Source: Taishania sp037189645 (GTDB lineage Bacteria > Bacteroidota > Bacteroidia > Flavobacteriales_D > Crocinitomicaceae). Taken from it: a stretch of DNA of 64,000 nucleotides. Position numbers and translations under genes: made by a program. Every line of letters starts with the position of its first letter. Position 1 is the first letter of the stretch. The notes beneath the pieces are model-generated. The model was not told the DNA's origin, did not search any database, and was given only the letters and a program-made list of their open reading frames with translations. Positions 43,207 to 53,428 of the stretch are shown in pieces. The stretch lies in assembly GCA_037189645.1 (NCBI GenBank), contig JBBCIY010000002.1, positions 62,001 to 126,000 of the forward strand, read 5' to 3'.

Positions 43207-44568
43207 TCAGGCAAATAAAGCCCTTACCACTTCATCCAGTTTTCCGCATTGCACCAGCTCAATCTTAAAATCTTTCTGACTGATTCCTTTGTTGTACCTG
43301 GAAATGATGATCTTCTCAAATCCCAGCTTTTCGGCTTCGTATATCCGCTGGTCGATGCGGTTCACAGGGCGTACTTCTCCCGATAACCCCACTTCTGCTG
43401 ACAGACAGATGTTTTTATTGACGGCTATATCCGCATTCGAAGAAAGGACTGAAGCGACGACAGCCAGATCCAGCGCCGGGTCATCCACTTTGATCCCGCC
43501 GGCAATGTTAAGAAAGACATCCTTTGCTCCCAGTTTGAACCCGCATCGCTTTTCCATCACCGCCAGCAGCATGTTCAGCCGTTTGCTGTCAAATCCTGTG
43601 GAAGAACGCTGAGGTGTTCCGTAAGCAGCTGTGCTTACCAGCGCCTGGACCTCGATCAGCATCGGGCGCATGCCTTCCATGGTCGCTCCGATGGAAATTC
43701 CGCTCAGGGAACTGTCTGAATTCGTAATTAAAATTTCGGAAGGATTCTCTACCTGGCGCAACCCGGAGCCGATCATTTCATAGATTCCAAGCTCGTTCGT
43801 GCTTCCGAAACGGTTTTTTACCGAACGAAGTAAGCGGTAAACATGGTTTCTGTCACCTTCGAATTGCAATACCGTATCAACCATGTGCTCCAGGACTTTC
43901 GGTCCCGCAAGTGAGCCTTCCTTGGTAATATGCCCGATCAGGAACACAGGAATATTGGTTGTTTTTGCATAGCGAAGCAATTGGGCGGTAGATTCCCTTA
44001 CCTGGGAAATACTTCCCGGAGAGCTTTCTATCTCTGAGCTGTACAACGTCTGGATGGAGTCGATCACCAGCAGTTTCGGCTGGATTTCTTCAGCCTGTTT
44101 AAAGATATTCTGGATGTTGGTTTCCGAAAGAATGAAGCACGATGCATTCTGAACCCCGATCCGTTCGGCGCGCATTTTGATCTGCTGCTCACTCTCTTCT
44201 CCTGATACATACAACACCTGGAGGTTATTGGAAATGGCCAGTTGCAGCATCAGGGTGGATTTCCCGATCCCGGGTTCACCCCCGAAAAGCACGAGAGAGC
44301 CGGGCACCAGTCCGCCGCCAAGCACACGGTTCAGTTCTCCGTCGGTGAGCTGATAACGTTCCTGTTCCACTCCCTGGATCTCCAGGATGGCAGTCGGTTT
44401 TGAAGCTTTCCCCGATTTGGAAAAAGCGACGACGTTGCCCGGAAGGTTCTTTTCTATAAGCTCTTCTACAAATGTGTTCCATTCATTGCAGGAAGGACAT
44501 TTCCCCAGCCACTTTGGAGCTTCGTAACCACAGTTTTGACAGAAATATGCCGATTTCAATTTTGCCAT
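43207..44568 (-). CDS. radA: DNA repair protein RadA
   Basis: A 453-residue protein. The N-terminal zinc finger has Cys10, Cys13, Cys24 and Cys27. The RecA-like core has Walker A in FGGEPGIGKSTL (about 96-107) and Walker B in LLVIDSIQTLYS, plus the RadA motif KNRFGSTNELG. The C-terminal Lon-protease-like domain (GGIKVDDPALDLAVVASVLSS, LSAEVGLSGEVRPV) lacks protease function in this family. RadA drives branch migration during recombination. Confidence 0.97.
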   Translation of the reverse strand: MAKLKSAYFCQNCGYEAPKWLGKCPSCNEWNTFVEELIEKNLPGNVVAFSKSGKASKPTAILEIQGVEQERYQLTDGELNRVLGGGLVPGSLVLFGGEPGIGKSTLMLQLAISNNLQVLYVSGEESEQQIKMRAERIGVQNASCFILSETNIQNIFKQAEEIQPKLLVIDSIQTLYSSEIESSPGSISQVRESTAQLLRYAKTTNIPVFLIGHITKEGSLAGPKVLEHMVDTVLQFEGDRNHVYRLLRSVKNRFGSTNELGIYEMIGSGLRQVENPSEILITNSDSSLSGISIGATMEGMRPMLIEVQALVSTAAYGTPQRSSTGFDSKRLNMLLAVMEKRCGFKLGAKDVFLNIAGGIKVDDPALDLAVVASVLSSNADIAVNKNICLSAEVGLSGEVRPVNRIDQRIYEAEKLGFEKIIISRYNKGISQKDFKIELVQCGKLDEVVRALFA

Positions 44569-44811
44569 AGCACGAAGTTAAGCATATTGTTTTGATTGGC
44601 GACGCAGGAAGTGAGGGGTGCGGGCATCTGATATCACATCCATCATCTAAACGTTCCAGATCGTACTTCGTGCCTCGTAATTCTTCTGATACCATACTTC
44701 TTTTCTTTTTTACCTCTTTCCACACAATAATTCAAGTTTAAAGCAGTTTCTATACCGGAAATGAATTTTAAAGACTAAATTCGCACTTCTTATAAAACTA
44801 ATAGTTAGCAA

Positions 44812-45810
44812 ATGAGTGAAAGTATTGAACAGTTTGAGCAGGACCGTCAGAATTTGTTGGTTTTTATCTGGAAAAACAGGAAAATTATCATCGGAGTTAC
44901 CATTTTAGGTTTCATTATATCTATTGTTATTTCTTTGCTGATGACGCCTGTTTTCCGTTCTACGGCAATTGTCTTTCCTACAGCTACAAGTACAGTTTCA
45001 TTCTCAGAACAGCGAAATGCCAAAGCCTCTTCCATGGACTTCGGTGAAGAGGAGCAGGCAGAACAATTGGTGCAAATCCTGCAATCTGCGAGCATCCGTG
45101 ACCACATTGTTGAAGAATACGATCTTTACAAACATTATGAGATCAGCAAAGACGATCCCAACAAGCGGTATAAGCTGATGAAGCAGTTCAGCAGCAATTT
45201 CAGTTTTGCAAGAACACGTTACGGTTCCATCCAGATCGACGTATTGGATAAAGATCCCGAAAAAGCGGCAGCGATGGCAAACCGTGTCGTTGACCTGATC
45301 GATACGATCAAGAACGAAATGATCGCCCAGCGGACTTCGGAAGCGTTTAAGGTGGCTCAACGAAAGCGGGACATGTTGCAGCTTGAGTTGAAAAGTGTCA
45401 GCAACCAGATTGACAGCCTTGCTAAATTGGGAGTAATGAACATTGACGCAAGAGCCGGGCTGTACCAGGCGCTCGTGGATGCGAAAAACCCGGGTGAAAA
45501 GGTAGAGATCAAGGAAAAGCTTTTGATCAATGAGAAAGACGGACCTTTTTACGATGAGCTGGAGCATTTCAGAAGAGAAAAGATCACTGCCTATGAGCTG
45601 TTCATGGCGATCTATGAGCAGGCGGAATCGGATGCCAATGCGCAGCTGAACCATAAATTCATCGTGGAGCGGGCAGTCGTTGCAGATAAGAAAGACAAGC
45701 CGAAACGGATGATCGTTGTGCTTCTGGGGACAATGGGTACGTTTATCTTTATTGTTTTTGCCTTGCTGATCAGGGAAAAGCTGAGAGAATTAAAGCGCAT
45801 TGATAATTAA
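44812..45810 (+). CDS. Wzz-type chain-length determinant / polysaccharide co-polymerase
   Basis: A 332-residue inner-membrane protein. A helix near residues 25-47 (IIIGVTILGFIISIVISLLM) is followed by a Wzz-like periplasmic domain with FRSTAIVFPTA and coiled coil (about 65-280), and a second helix lies near 300-320. The Pro/Lys-rich segment before the last helix (VVADKKDKPKRMIVVLLG) is family-typical. It overlaps the O-antigen-ligase-like gene (TAATG), so the two act in polysaccharide export or assembly. Confidence 0.88.
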   Translation: MSESIEQFEQDRQNLLVFIWKNRKIIIGVTILGFIISIVISLLMTPVFRSTAIVFPTATSTVSFSEQRNAKASSMDFGEEEQAEQLVQILQSASIRDHIVEEYDLYKHYEISKDDPNKRYKLMKQFSSNFSFARTRYGSIQIDVLDKDPEKAAAMANRVVDLIDTIKNEMIAQRTSEAFKVAQRKRDMLQLELKSVSNQIDSLAKLGVMNIDARAGLYQALVDAKNPGEKVEIKEKLLINEKDGPFYDELEHFRREKITAYELFMAIYEQAESDANAQLNHKFIVERAVVADKKDKPKRMIVVLLGTMGTFIFIVFALLIREKLRELKRIDN

Positions 45811-47255
45811 TGCAGTTGATCCGTCAAAATAGCTGGATTTTATTCTGGAGTGCGTGCTATTTGATCCTCGCATCGTATTTGATGTGGAATAACCTGGAAT
45901 ACCTTACTTTATTTCCTGTCGGACTGATCGCTGTTTTTATAGCCGTTTACTACACGGAGATTACTTTTTTAAGCATTGCTTTCCTGACGCCGCTTTCTGT
46001 CAATATTGAGAAATATACGGATAGCTTTGGGCTGTTCATCCCGACGGAACCACTCCTGTTCGGGTTGTTGCTGTTGTTTGTCATGCAGCACCTGTACAAA
46101 AGTACCATTCCGAAAGATACCTGGAAATCCCCGATTATCTGGGCGGTGTGTGTGTATTTGTTATGGATGCTGATCAGCTCTGTCCTGAGCACAATCCCGG
46201 TTGCTTCGTTTAAGTTCTTGCTTGCCCGGTTATGGCTCATTGTACCCATGCTGTTTTTCGGTCCCCTTATCTTTTCAAAGGAGAGAAACAGGGTCTTGTT
46301 CATCTGGCTGTTTTGCATCGGTATGGTGATTGCCGTTTGTTACACGCTGGCTGTCCACGCTCAGTATAATTTCGGGGAAAAAGAGGGGCATTGGGTGATG
46401 TGGCCGTTTTTCAAAGATCACACCATTTATGGCGCTATTGTGGCGTTGGTAACCCCATTGGTAGTCGGGCTGTATTTTTATAAAAAGCATTCGGCTTTGG
46501 TCCAGGCGGTATTGCTGGGAATGATTCTGATCATATTTGTAGGGCTGTATTTTTCATACACCCGGGCTGCCTGGCTGAGCGTCGTTGCAGCCATCGGAGT
46601 GCTGCTGCTGATCCATTTCAAAATCAAATTTCAATGGATCCTGATGACGGTTGCCGTTGCCTGTGGAGTGCTGGCTGCGAGCTGGACACAGATCTCCCAT
46701 TTCCTGGAACGGAACAAGTACGAGCATACAACCGAAGATTTTGGTGAGCGCCTGCAGTCTGCGACCAATGTCACCACGGATGCATCCAACCTGGAACGCC
46801 TGAATCGCTGGCAGTGTGCATTGGATATGTTTTATGAAAAACCGGTCGCGGGTTTTGGCCCCGGGACGTATGCGTTTGAATACGCACGTTTTCAGCGCCC
46901 GGAAAACCTGACAATCATATCGACCAATTTCGGAGATATGGGAAATGCGCATAGTGAATACCTCGGGTCTCTTGCGGAGATGGGAATTTTCGGGCTGCTG
47001 ACCTTCCTGGCGGTTGTAGCAGCGATCTTTTACCAGTCGATCACCCTTTACATCAGATGGCCCAAAGAAGACAAAGGAAACAGGGTACTGATCATGAGCA
47101 TCATTCTTTCGCTCACGACGTATTTTGTCCATGCGTTTTTAAATAATTACCTGGATACCGATAAAGCTGCTGTTCCGATATGGGGAATGTGCGCGATGAT
47201 CATCGCGTTGCAAACCGAATTGAAACAAAGAAAAGCAAAAGGACCTGAGAATTAG
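45810..47255 (+). CDS. O-antigen ligase-like / polymerase-like membrane protein
   Basis: A 481-residue protein with about ten to twelve hydrophobic helices. A large loop near residues 295-375 holds RLNRWQCALDMFYEKPVAGFGPGTYAFEYARFQ and NAHSEYLGSLAEMGIFGLLTFL, the Wzy_C/O-antigen ligase signature including the catalytic-type His in AHSEYL. Such enzymes polymerise or ligate surface polysaccharide. Coupling with the Wzz-like gene supports this. Whether it is a ligase or polymerase cannot be decided. Confidence 0.86.
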   Translation: MQLIRQNSWILFWSACYLILASYLMWNNLEYLTLFPVGLIAVFIAVYYTEITFLSIAFLTPLSVNIEKYTDSFGLFIPTEPLLFGLLLLFVMQHLYKSTIPKDTWKSPIIWAVCVYLLWMLISSVLSTIPVASFKFLLARLWLIVPMLFFGPLIFSKERNRVLFIWLFCIGMVIAVCYTLAVHAQYNFGEKEGHWVMWPFFKDHTIYGAIVALVTPLVVGLYFYKKHSALVQAVLLGMILIIFVGLYFSYTRAAWLSVVAAIGVLLLIHFKIKFQWILMTVAVACGVLAASWTQISHFLERNKYEHTTEDFGERLQSATNVTTDASNLERLNRWQCALDMFYEKPVAGFGPGTYAFEYARFQRPENLTIISTNFGDMGNAHSEYLGSLAEMGIFGLLTFLAVVAAIFYQSITLYIRWPKEDKGNRVLIMSIILSLTTYFVHAFLNNYLDTDKAAVPIWGMCAMIIALQTELKQRKAKGPEN

Positions 47256-48319
47256 TCCTTCACTTTATTAAGACCCATTGCGCTCAGCATCCATTTCGGA
47301 AGTGACTTCTCAGGATTGCGTTTTTTCAGGTTGATGTACCAGCCGAATTTTTTCATCACAGGAACTTTGTGCGTTTCCACGAATTCGATCCATGTTCCGT
47401 CCGGGTCTTCGATGTAGGAGAAACGTCCTCCTGCTTCCCCCATGTCGAATGTTTCACCACTGTCTACCGTGAAAGGGAATCCTGCTGCTTCGCATTCTTT
47501 TTTCAGCCCTTCCATGTTGTTGATGTCGAAGCACAGGTGAATGAATCCCCAGTCTCCCCAGAAGCGGTTTTCAAAAATGGGACGACAATCCGTTCTGTCA
47601 AGCGATTGAACGAGTTCTATTTCTGTAGGTCCCAACAACGGTGCGAATGGTCCTTTCCGGTCATTTTTATGTGTCAGCAATACACGACGAAATTTCCCTT
47701 TTCCTCCCGGAAGCTGTGCGAAATCTTCAAATTCTCCCGTTACATCGTATTCTACGGTCGCATATTCCAGCACATCCCGGTAAAGTGACAATGCCTTTTC
47801 AATATCGCTTACCCCGATGATCGTTCCGCCGACACCGCCACATTTGCTTGGATGCCCGGTACTTTTGAACCAGCCTCTTCCGTCGATCACCGTAAAGATA
47901 TTCCCGTTCGGATCCTGCACGAAGAATGACTTTTTCCCGTTCGGCCTTGTTGTTACAGGTCCAAGTACGGTCGCTCCGTTTTTTGTATAGTAGTCATAGG
48001 TTCCCTCCACATCCCGGGATTTGATAAAGCACGAATACAACCCGTAATCTCCCAATTGGATATCGAAGGTTGCTTTTTCCGTGTTGCGGGATTTATACTG
48101 CCAGATCTCAAATCCGCCGCCGCCATCCATGCTCAGTGCAAGCGTTGCCGTGCGGTTTTGTACTTTCCCTCCTGTATATCTTGTCATCAGCGGAGCTTCT
48201 GCTGCATCCTCGAAAATTTTAACGTTTACTCCAAAGAATTGACGGTACCACTTCCAGATTTCAGGAACATTCGGAACACCGATCCCCATTTGCTGAATAC
48301 CACTGATGATTTTTGCCAT
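47252..48319 (-). CDS. VOC-family protein with two glyoxalase-like domains
   Basis: A 355-residue cytoplasmic protein with tandem vicinal-oxygen-chelate modules: domain 1 at about 5-140 (QMGIGVPNVPEIWKWYRQFFGV, ending VQDPNGNIFTVIDG) and domain 2 at about 155-320 (GGVGGTIIGVSDIEKALSLYRDVL, ending IEDPDGTWIEFVE). It belongs to dioxygenase/glyoxalase relatives without a clear substrate. A TATATTTG promoter element lies at 48352-48359 on this strand, matching the start. It is convergent with the O-antigen-ligase-like gene and overlaps it by four bases. Confidence 0.85.
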   Translation of the reverse strand: MAKIISGIQQMGIGVPNVPEIWKWYRQFFGVNVKIFEDAAEAPLMTRYTGGKVQNRTATLALSMDGGGGFEIWQYKSRNTEKATFDIQLGDYGLYSCFIKSRDVEGTYDYYTKNGATVLGPVTTRPNGKKSFFVQDPNGNIFTVIDGRGWFKSTGHPSKCGGVGGTIIGVSDIEKALSLYRDVLEYATVEYDVTGEFEDFAQLPGGKGKFRRVLLTHKNDRKGPFAPLLGPTEIELVQSLDRTDCRPIFENRFWGDWGFIHLCFDINNMEGLKKECEAAGFPFTVDSGETFDMGEAGGRFSYIEDPDGTWIEFVETHKVPVMKKFGWYINLKKRNPEKSLPKWMLSAMGLNKVKD

Positions 48320-48511
48320 GTCTTTTGTTTTATTTCAAAAATTAGTTTTGGCAAATATAAAGATTTATCACTTGAAATAGCATCCATTCATCTTATGAAC
48401 ATGGGCTGGTGTTATTTTGATGGTAAAGAACAGGGGAAGTTTGCTATAACTGGTATAAACCTAAGCAGGCCTATTCCCCAAAAGACACTGTTTGAAAAAC
48501 AGGGCACAAAA

Positions 48512-48539
48512 AAAGGATTCGCTGTGATGCAAATCCTTT
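48512..48539 (-). terminator. Intrinsic terminator of tRNA-Ser
   Basis: AAAGGATT (48512-48519) and AATCCTTT (48532-48539) form a hairpin. Read leftwards it follows the tRNA directly and runs into a long T tract. Confidence 0.8.
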
Positions 48540-48540
48540 G

Positions 48541-48627
48541 CGGAGAGAGAGGGATTCGAACCCTCGATACAGTTACCCGTATACTACCTTTCCAGGGTAG
48601 CTCCTTCAACCACTCGGACACCTCTCC
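48541..48627 (-). tRNA. tRNA-Ser (anticodon GGA)
   Basis: An 87-nt class II tRNA. The acceptor GGAGAGG pairs with TCTCTCC (one G-T), the anticodon arm CTACC-CTGGAAA-GGTAG gives anticodon GGA, a long variable arm TATACGGGTAACTGTA follows, and the T loop is TTCGAAT. G is the discriminator base. CCA is not encoded. Confidence 0.96.
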
Positions 48628-48902
48628 GGATGCTTTTTCAGGTGAAAATTTTAGTTAGTGGGTGGCAAAGGTAATCATTTTTTTGTAGTATCAAATTTTT
48701 CAGGGAGACTATTTCATTAATTGTGAAGCGCTGGACTTCAAATTTCTTGTTTTTTCTTTCTTTTTTCAGCAGAAATCCGCTTACCTTTTCATTGGAAGGC
48801 GGTTTTGCCGGCCGGAATATTCCGCATTTAAAAAGCTTTCGGATTGTACTGTCACAGTATAAATTCATATTTTTATTTTTGTTTACATCAAATCAATAGC
48901 AT

Positions 48903-49439
48903 ATGCTGATCCGTCACCGGTTTTTAAAACGCCCGCTTTTCAACGAAACGACCATTGTGATCGTCGGTACGTTCAATCCTGAAACCCCGGAGAACAAAGC
49001 CGATTTCTTTTACGGTAGGACACAGAATCATTTGTGGACACTGCTTCCGAATGCGTTCGGGGAACCGTCGCTGAAAAACAGGGACAAGGAAGAGAAGAAC
49101 CGTTTCATGGAACGGCACACGATTGATTTTACGGATGTCATCACGTCGGTCAATGTAGATAAACCGGATGATTACCGCGACGACTATATTGATGGCTGTG
49201 TGGTGGAATGGACGGATGTGATCGGTCAGCTTCGTGAATTGCCTCATTTGAAAAAAGTCTGTGTGACAAGAAAAAGCTTTTCCGGAATTCCCAATATCCG
49301 GCGGCGATTCCTGGAGATTGAGACCTATTGCATGGAACACGGGATCCGTTTCCAATACCTCATTACACCAGCCCGTGGATATACTGCTGCGAAACAAGTG
49401 GAATGGGATGCTTTCTTCGGAAAATCGGGATCAGAATAA
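48903..49439 (+). CDS. Uracil-DNA-glycosylase-fold protein (deoxyinosine glycosylase-like)
   Basis: A 178-residue protein. IVIVGTFNPE near residues 19-28 and FFYGRTQNHLWTLLPNAFGE form the motif 1 region of the UDG superfamily, and YLITPARGYTAAK lies where the leucine-loop motif is expected. This pattern matches the group annotated as DNA-deoxyinosine or mismatch-specific glycosylases. It would remove damaged bases in base-excision repair. The substrate is uncertain. Confidence 0.7.
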   Translation: MLIRHRFLKRPLFNETTIVIVGTFNPETPENKADFFYGRTQNHLWTLLPNAFGEPSLKNRDKEEKNRFMERHTIDFTDVITSVNVDKPDDYRDDYIDGCVVEWTDVIGQLRELPHLKKVCVTRKSFSGIPNIRRRFLEIETYCMEHGIRFQYLITPARGYTAAKQVEWDAFFGKSGSE

Positions 49440-50336
49440 GGACATCTGCTCGTTTTCGCTGTTCTCTCCCGGCTTTTGAGGAACTTTCAGGGAGAGGCCC
49501 AGCTCTTTATTCAGCCGGCGGATAAAATACGCTGCCAGCAATGGCGATTCCACTTCCACATTCTGGTGAACAAAAAAGTACAATCGCTGTAAACCTTCTT
49601 CTTTCCATGTTTTGATGCGTTCGATCCAGTCATCCAGCCGGTTTGTATCAGAAGCATGATTCGCGCCTACATAACGGACAAACGCCACCGGGCCTGTGAG
49701 CCGCATGTGCAGCATGTCCCGTCTTCCAGCCGTGTCTACAATGATATTTGCCATTTCCAGCTTTTCCAGCAATGAAAAATACCGCTCGCCTGCTTCTTTA
49801 TCCGAAAACCATGCTTCATTCCGTACTTCCACACCCAACGGGATTGCCTTCGGGAAGTTTTCCAATACACCTTTCAGGCGTTCAAAGTCTTTCGGGTGGA
49901 AATTTTCGTGTAGCTGCATGAATGCCATTCCCAGCCGGTCTTCAAAATTACTGACAGCATTGCAGAAATTCTCGACCGGTTCCTGCACATCGATCAACCG
50001 CCGGAAATGGGTGATGAGGTCGGTCACTTTCGGGAAAAACCTGAATCCTTCCGGAGTCTTGTTCTTCCATGTCTCTACCTGTTTCCAGTCCGGCATTTTG
50101 TAGAAAGTGGCATTCATTTCTATCGCATTGAACTGGCGGGAATAATAGGTCAGCTCATCTTTGGTTCCTTTGGGATAAAATCCTTTCAGGTCATTTTTAT
50201 TCCACTTTGCACAACCGACATACGCTTCAAACGGCTCATTCCCCCGGTTGTGATTCAACACCCGCCTTGTTTCCGGATGGTCTGCAGGGAATGTAAAATC
50301 AACCAGCTCAGGATGTTCAACTTTTCCGAATTTCAT
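49431..50336 (-). CDS. DUF72 family protein
   Basis: A 301-residue TIM-barrel protein of the DUF72/YecE family. Marks are YVGCAKWNKNDLKGFYPKG, NAIEMNATFYKMPDWKQVETW, FRFFPKVTDLITH and YFFVHQNVEVESPLLAAYFIRRL. The biochemical function is not established, though an acid-residue-rich barrel centre suggests an enzyme. It is convergent with the glycosylase-like gene, overlapping it by nine bases. Confidence 0.9.
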   Translation of the reverse strand: MKFGKVEHPELVDFTFPADHPETRRVLNHNRGNEPFEAYVGCAKWNKNDLKGFYPKGTKDELTYYSRQFNAIEMNATFYKMPDWKQVETWKNKTPEGFRFFPKVTDLITHFRRLIDVQEPVENFCNAVSNFEDRLGMAFMQLHENFHPKDFERLKGVLENFPKAIPLGVEVRNEAWFSDKEAGERYFSLLEKLEMANIIVDTAGRRDMLHMRLTGPVAFVRYVGANHASDTNRLDDWIERIKTWKEEGLQRLYFFVHQNVEVESPLLAAYFIRRLNKELGLSLKVPQKPGENSENEQMSLF

Positions 50337-50438
50337 GCTGAAAATAGCTTATATTCTTTCAAAAATATAAAATTTCCCCTGATTAGCAGGCGTGTGTATG
50401 TGGCTTTTGAGCTTAACGGCGTATTTCTGAGGTAAAAT

Positions 50439-51644
50439 TTACCTTCCGAACGCGAAATAAGGAGTCAGCACATGCTTTTTCCCCTTCAGCCAGTCTGAGA
50501 CCATCTCCATTCCCGTAACGGAAAAAGTGATGCCGTTCCCTCCGAATCCGAGCACGAAATAAGCATTTTTAAAATCGTTGTGTGTTCCGATATAGGGCAA
50601 ACCGTCTTTCGTTTCTCCGAAGGTTCCCGCCCATGCGAAATCCGGGTGGAATGTTTTGTCCGGGAACAGCTTATTGAATGCTTTTACCAGCTTTTGCTCT
50701 TTCCTGCCGATCAATGCGTCGCGTTTTTTCGGGTCACGGAATTCCTCGTCCTCTCCTCCGATCAGGAAACGTCCGTCGTCGGTAGTACGCATGTACAAAT
50801 ACGGCTCTTCGGTATTCCAGATCAGCAGGTTTTTGTATTTTCGATACTGCTTCCTGTCAATTTCCGAAACGATTGCATAAGAGCTGAGCAGGTCCACAAA
50901 CTTTTCTTTGATCATCGTTGCGCTTTCATAACCGGTACAATACACTATTTTTTTAGCGTTGATCACTGCTCCGGTGGAAGTGGTGCAACGACTCCTTCCT
51001 TTTTTATCCTCCACTTTTACCAACTCCGTTTTGTCATAGATCTTCAATCCTTTCTTTTGATTGTACTGCAGCAGTTCGTGCGCCAACCGGAAAGCATCCA
51101 CACTTCCCCCTTGTTTTGACAAGATTCCTCCGTACGTTCCGTGTATTCCGTACTTTTTCAGGATTTCTTCTTCTTCCAGCCATTGCACGTCATAACCTGC
51201 TTTTTTCCGGGTTTCAAATTCTACTTTCATCCATTTGACATCCTTTTTCCTGGCTGCGTAGTACAACGAACCCTTTTTCGTAAAGCCGGATCCGGATTTT
51301 ATTTTCCGGGTGATTTCATCCAGTGTGTCAATGGCCCTGGAACAGGCTTCGTAACTGGCCAACGCTCCCTTTTCACCAACCATTTCAATCAGTTTGTGCA
51401 ACGGCGTGTCAATTTCGTATTGCAGCATTGAGGTGGTTGCGGATGAGCTGCCGTTGCACACTTCCCGCCGGTCGATCAGCAGGGTATTGTACCCGTCCAG
51501 GATACATTGGTGAGCGATCAGGCTGCCGGTGATCCCGCCACCTACGATCAATACATCGCATTCCATATCCTGCCGTAGTGAAGGATAAGATGCCAAAAGG
51601 CCGTTTTTTACCAGCCAGAACGGTTCATTTGATTTTAAGTCCAT
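50439..51644 (-). CDS. FAD-dependent oxidoreductase (DadA/glycine-oxidase type)
   Basis: A 401-residue flavoprotein of the DAO family. The dinucleotide site is DVLIVGGGITGSLIAHQC near residues 29-46, and the C-terminal FAD-closing segment reads AYFVLGFGGNGITFSVTGMEM. It would oxidise an amine or amino acid in the cytoplasm. The substrate cannot be read; no partner gene lies nearby. Confidence 0.87.
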   Translation of the reverse strand: MDLKSNEPFWLVKNGLLASYPSLRQDMECDVLIVGGGITGSLIAHQCILDGYNTLLIDRREVCNGSSSATTSMLQYEIDTPLHKLIEMVGEKGALASYEACSRAIDTLDEITRKIKSGSGFTKKGSLYYAARKKDVKWMKVEFETRKKAGYDVQWLEEEEILKKYGIHGTYGGILSKQGGSVDAFRLAHELLQYNQKKGLKIYDKTELVKVEDKKGRSRCTTSTGAVINAKKIVYCTGYESATMIKEKFVDLLSSYAIVSEIDRKQYRKYKNLLIWNTEEPYLYMRTTDDGRFLIGGEDEEFRDPKKRDALIGRKEQKLVKAFNKLFPDKTFHPDFAWAGTFGETKDGLPYIGTHNDFKNAYFVLGFGGNGITFSVTGMEMVSDWLKGKKHVLTPYFAFGR

Positions 51645-51900
51645 CGGTTTTGTTGTTTATGAAAAGTTTTTTCAGTTATAACTGATAACTAAGTTAGTAA
51701 AATGATTGTTATGTGCTGATTAAAGCGATGAAATATTGTTCTTGTTTGAATGGGATGATGGTATTTCACACAACAAAGCAATGCAGCTCCCTGAAAGGAG
51801 GTTTTGCCGGTGTTTAGAGCATATTGTAAAATTAACAGCAGCGCTCTGTAACCGTTTCGTTTTTTATGCTTCCTTTGTGTAACTAAATTCAGTAGACAAG

Positions 51901-52833
51901 ATGCCTGATCGTTCATTATGGGGAGCTTATGCCGCTTTGATGGTGGTATGTGTGGTTTGGGGAACAACTTATTATGCGTTGCTGATCGGTGTGGAAACCT
52001 TTCCGCCATTCTTGTTTTCCGCTATCCGCCAGCTCACAGCAGGAGTGGTTTTACTGGTTGTTCTCCGGCTGCTGGGTAAGTTGAAATTCACCTCCTCCGA
52101 TTTTCTTCACCAGTCTGTTCCCGGAATTTTAATGATCACACTCGGAAATGGTGTGATCGGCTGGACTGAGCGTTATATTCCCAGCGGGCTTGCCGCTTTG
52201 ATCGTGTCCATTCTCCCGGTTTATATTGTCGGGATCAATTACCTGAGCGGAGCGGATAAACGCAGGCCCAACAGTTTCATCCTTTTCGGATTGCTGCTTG
52301 GCTGTACCGGTATTTTCCTGATGTTCAGGGACAATCTGAAAGACCTGATCAACCCGGAATACCTGACCGGTATGGTGGTTGCTTTTATGGCGTGCCTGGC
52401 ATGGGCGTTCGGAAGTGTTTATGCAAAGGCCAGACCTTCAACCGCCAATGTGCTGACCAATGCCGCCATCCAGATGTTCAGCGGAGGTGTGGGATTGTTT
52501 ATCATGAGCTTCTTTCTGGACGACTATTCAGAACTAAAGGTCATCACAACTGAAAGCATCTGGGCATTAGTGTATCTCACCGTATTTGGTTCTATCCTGG
52601 CTTATTCCTGTTTTGTCTATACGCTGGAAAAGCTGCCGATCGGGATTGCTTCCCTCTATGCTTACGTGAATCCATTTATCGCATTGCTGTTGGGTTATTT
52701 TTTCCTGAACGAATCCATTACCTGGATCACAGGACTGGCACTGATAGCGGCTTTGAGCGGTATTTATTACATTAACAGGGGCTACCAGAAGCAAAAGGGG
52801 CCTGTTAACGGGCATGAAGGAGAAAGGACATAA
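51901..52833 (+). CDS. EamA/DMT-family transporter
   Basis: A 310-residue inner-membrane protein with ten hydrophobic helices in two EamA repeats. The first begins WGAYAALMVVCVVWGTTYYA; the second contains MVVAFMACLAWAFGSVYAKA and ends ALLLGYFFLNESITWITGLAL, both typical. It exports metabolites or amino acids; specificity unknown. Confidence 0.9.
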   Translation: MPDRSLWGAYAALMVVCVVWGTTYYALLIGVETFPPFLFSAIRQLTAGVVLLVVLRLLGKLKFTSSDFLHQSVPGILMITLGNGVIGWTERYIPSGLAALIVSILPVYIVGINYLSGADKRRPNSFILFGLLLGCTGIFLMFRDNLKDLINPEYLTGMVVAFMACLAWAFGSVYAKARPSTANVLTNAAIQMFSGGVGLFIMSFFLDDYSELKVITTESIWALVYLTVFGSILAYSCFVYTLEKLPIGIASLYAYVNPFIALLLGYFFLNESITWITGLALIAALSGIYYINRGYQKQKGPVNGHEGERT

Positions 52834-52865
52834 CATTCCAATTCATTGTTTTTTATCGTAAATAC

Positions 52866-53366
52866 ATGCACCTTCATCCTATAAAAAAATACTTTATCAA
52901 TTGTTTTCTGCTGTTTCTTCCGGTTATTGTCTGGAATATTGCACTTACACCGTTCCTGCCCGCTGCTTACCAGCCGGATGTGTTCGGGAGCAATGTTCCC
53001 GGCTGGCTGACCGATGCCGAAAACGGTTCCCGGATCGTCGTGTTCCTGCTTGCTTTCCTGATGCCGCTATCTGTCACGACCCGGATGCAGCGGATAGGCG
53101 TACGCTTTTATATCATTGGGTTGTTGCTGTACTTTGCTTCGTGGATCGCGTTGATCGTTTTCCCGGATAGTGCCTGGAGTACAGGTGTGACAGGGTTTTC
53201 TGCACCTGCCTGGACCCCGTTGTTCTGGCTCTCGGGAATTGCCTTTACCGGAACTTCGTTTTACTTTCAATGGCCGTACAGGAAGTGGTATTTTATGGTC
53301 GCGGTGCTGCTGTTCCTGGTTTTTCACAATGCACATACCCTGATCGTGTATTTTAATACCCGATGA
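52866..53366 (+). CDS. Hypothetical integral membrane protein
   Basis: A 166-residue protein with about four hydrophobic segments (FINCFLLFLPVIVWNIAL, IVVFLLAFLMPLSV, FYIIGLLLYFASWIALIVF, WYFMVAVLLFLVFHNAHTLIV). I do not recognise it. Its stop overlaps the possible start of the next membrane-protein gene, so the two may be co-transcribed. Confidence 0.65.
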   Translation: MHLHPIKKYFINCFLLFLPVIVWNIALTPFLPAAYQPDVFGSNVPGWLTDAENGSRIVVFLLAFLMPLSVTTRMQRIGVRFYIIGLLLYFASWIALIVFPDSAWSTGVTGFSAPAWTPLFWLSGIAFTGTSFYFQWPYRKWYFMVAVLLFLVFHNAHTLIVYFNTR

Positions 53367-53428
53367 CGGATGCCGGATCACCAAAAAGTGAATACATTTG
53401 GAGGGTAAAACCATCAAATACACCAGAT

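Noticed and set aside
48056..48658. 200-codon frame opposite the VOC gene and across tRNA-Ser
   Set aside because: It is antisense to a clear VOC-family protein and runs through a tRNA.
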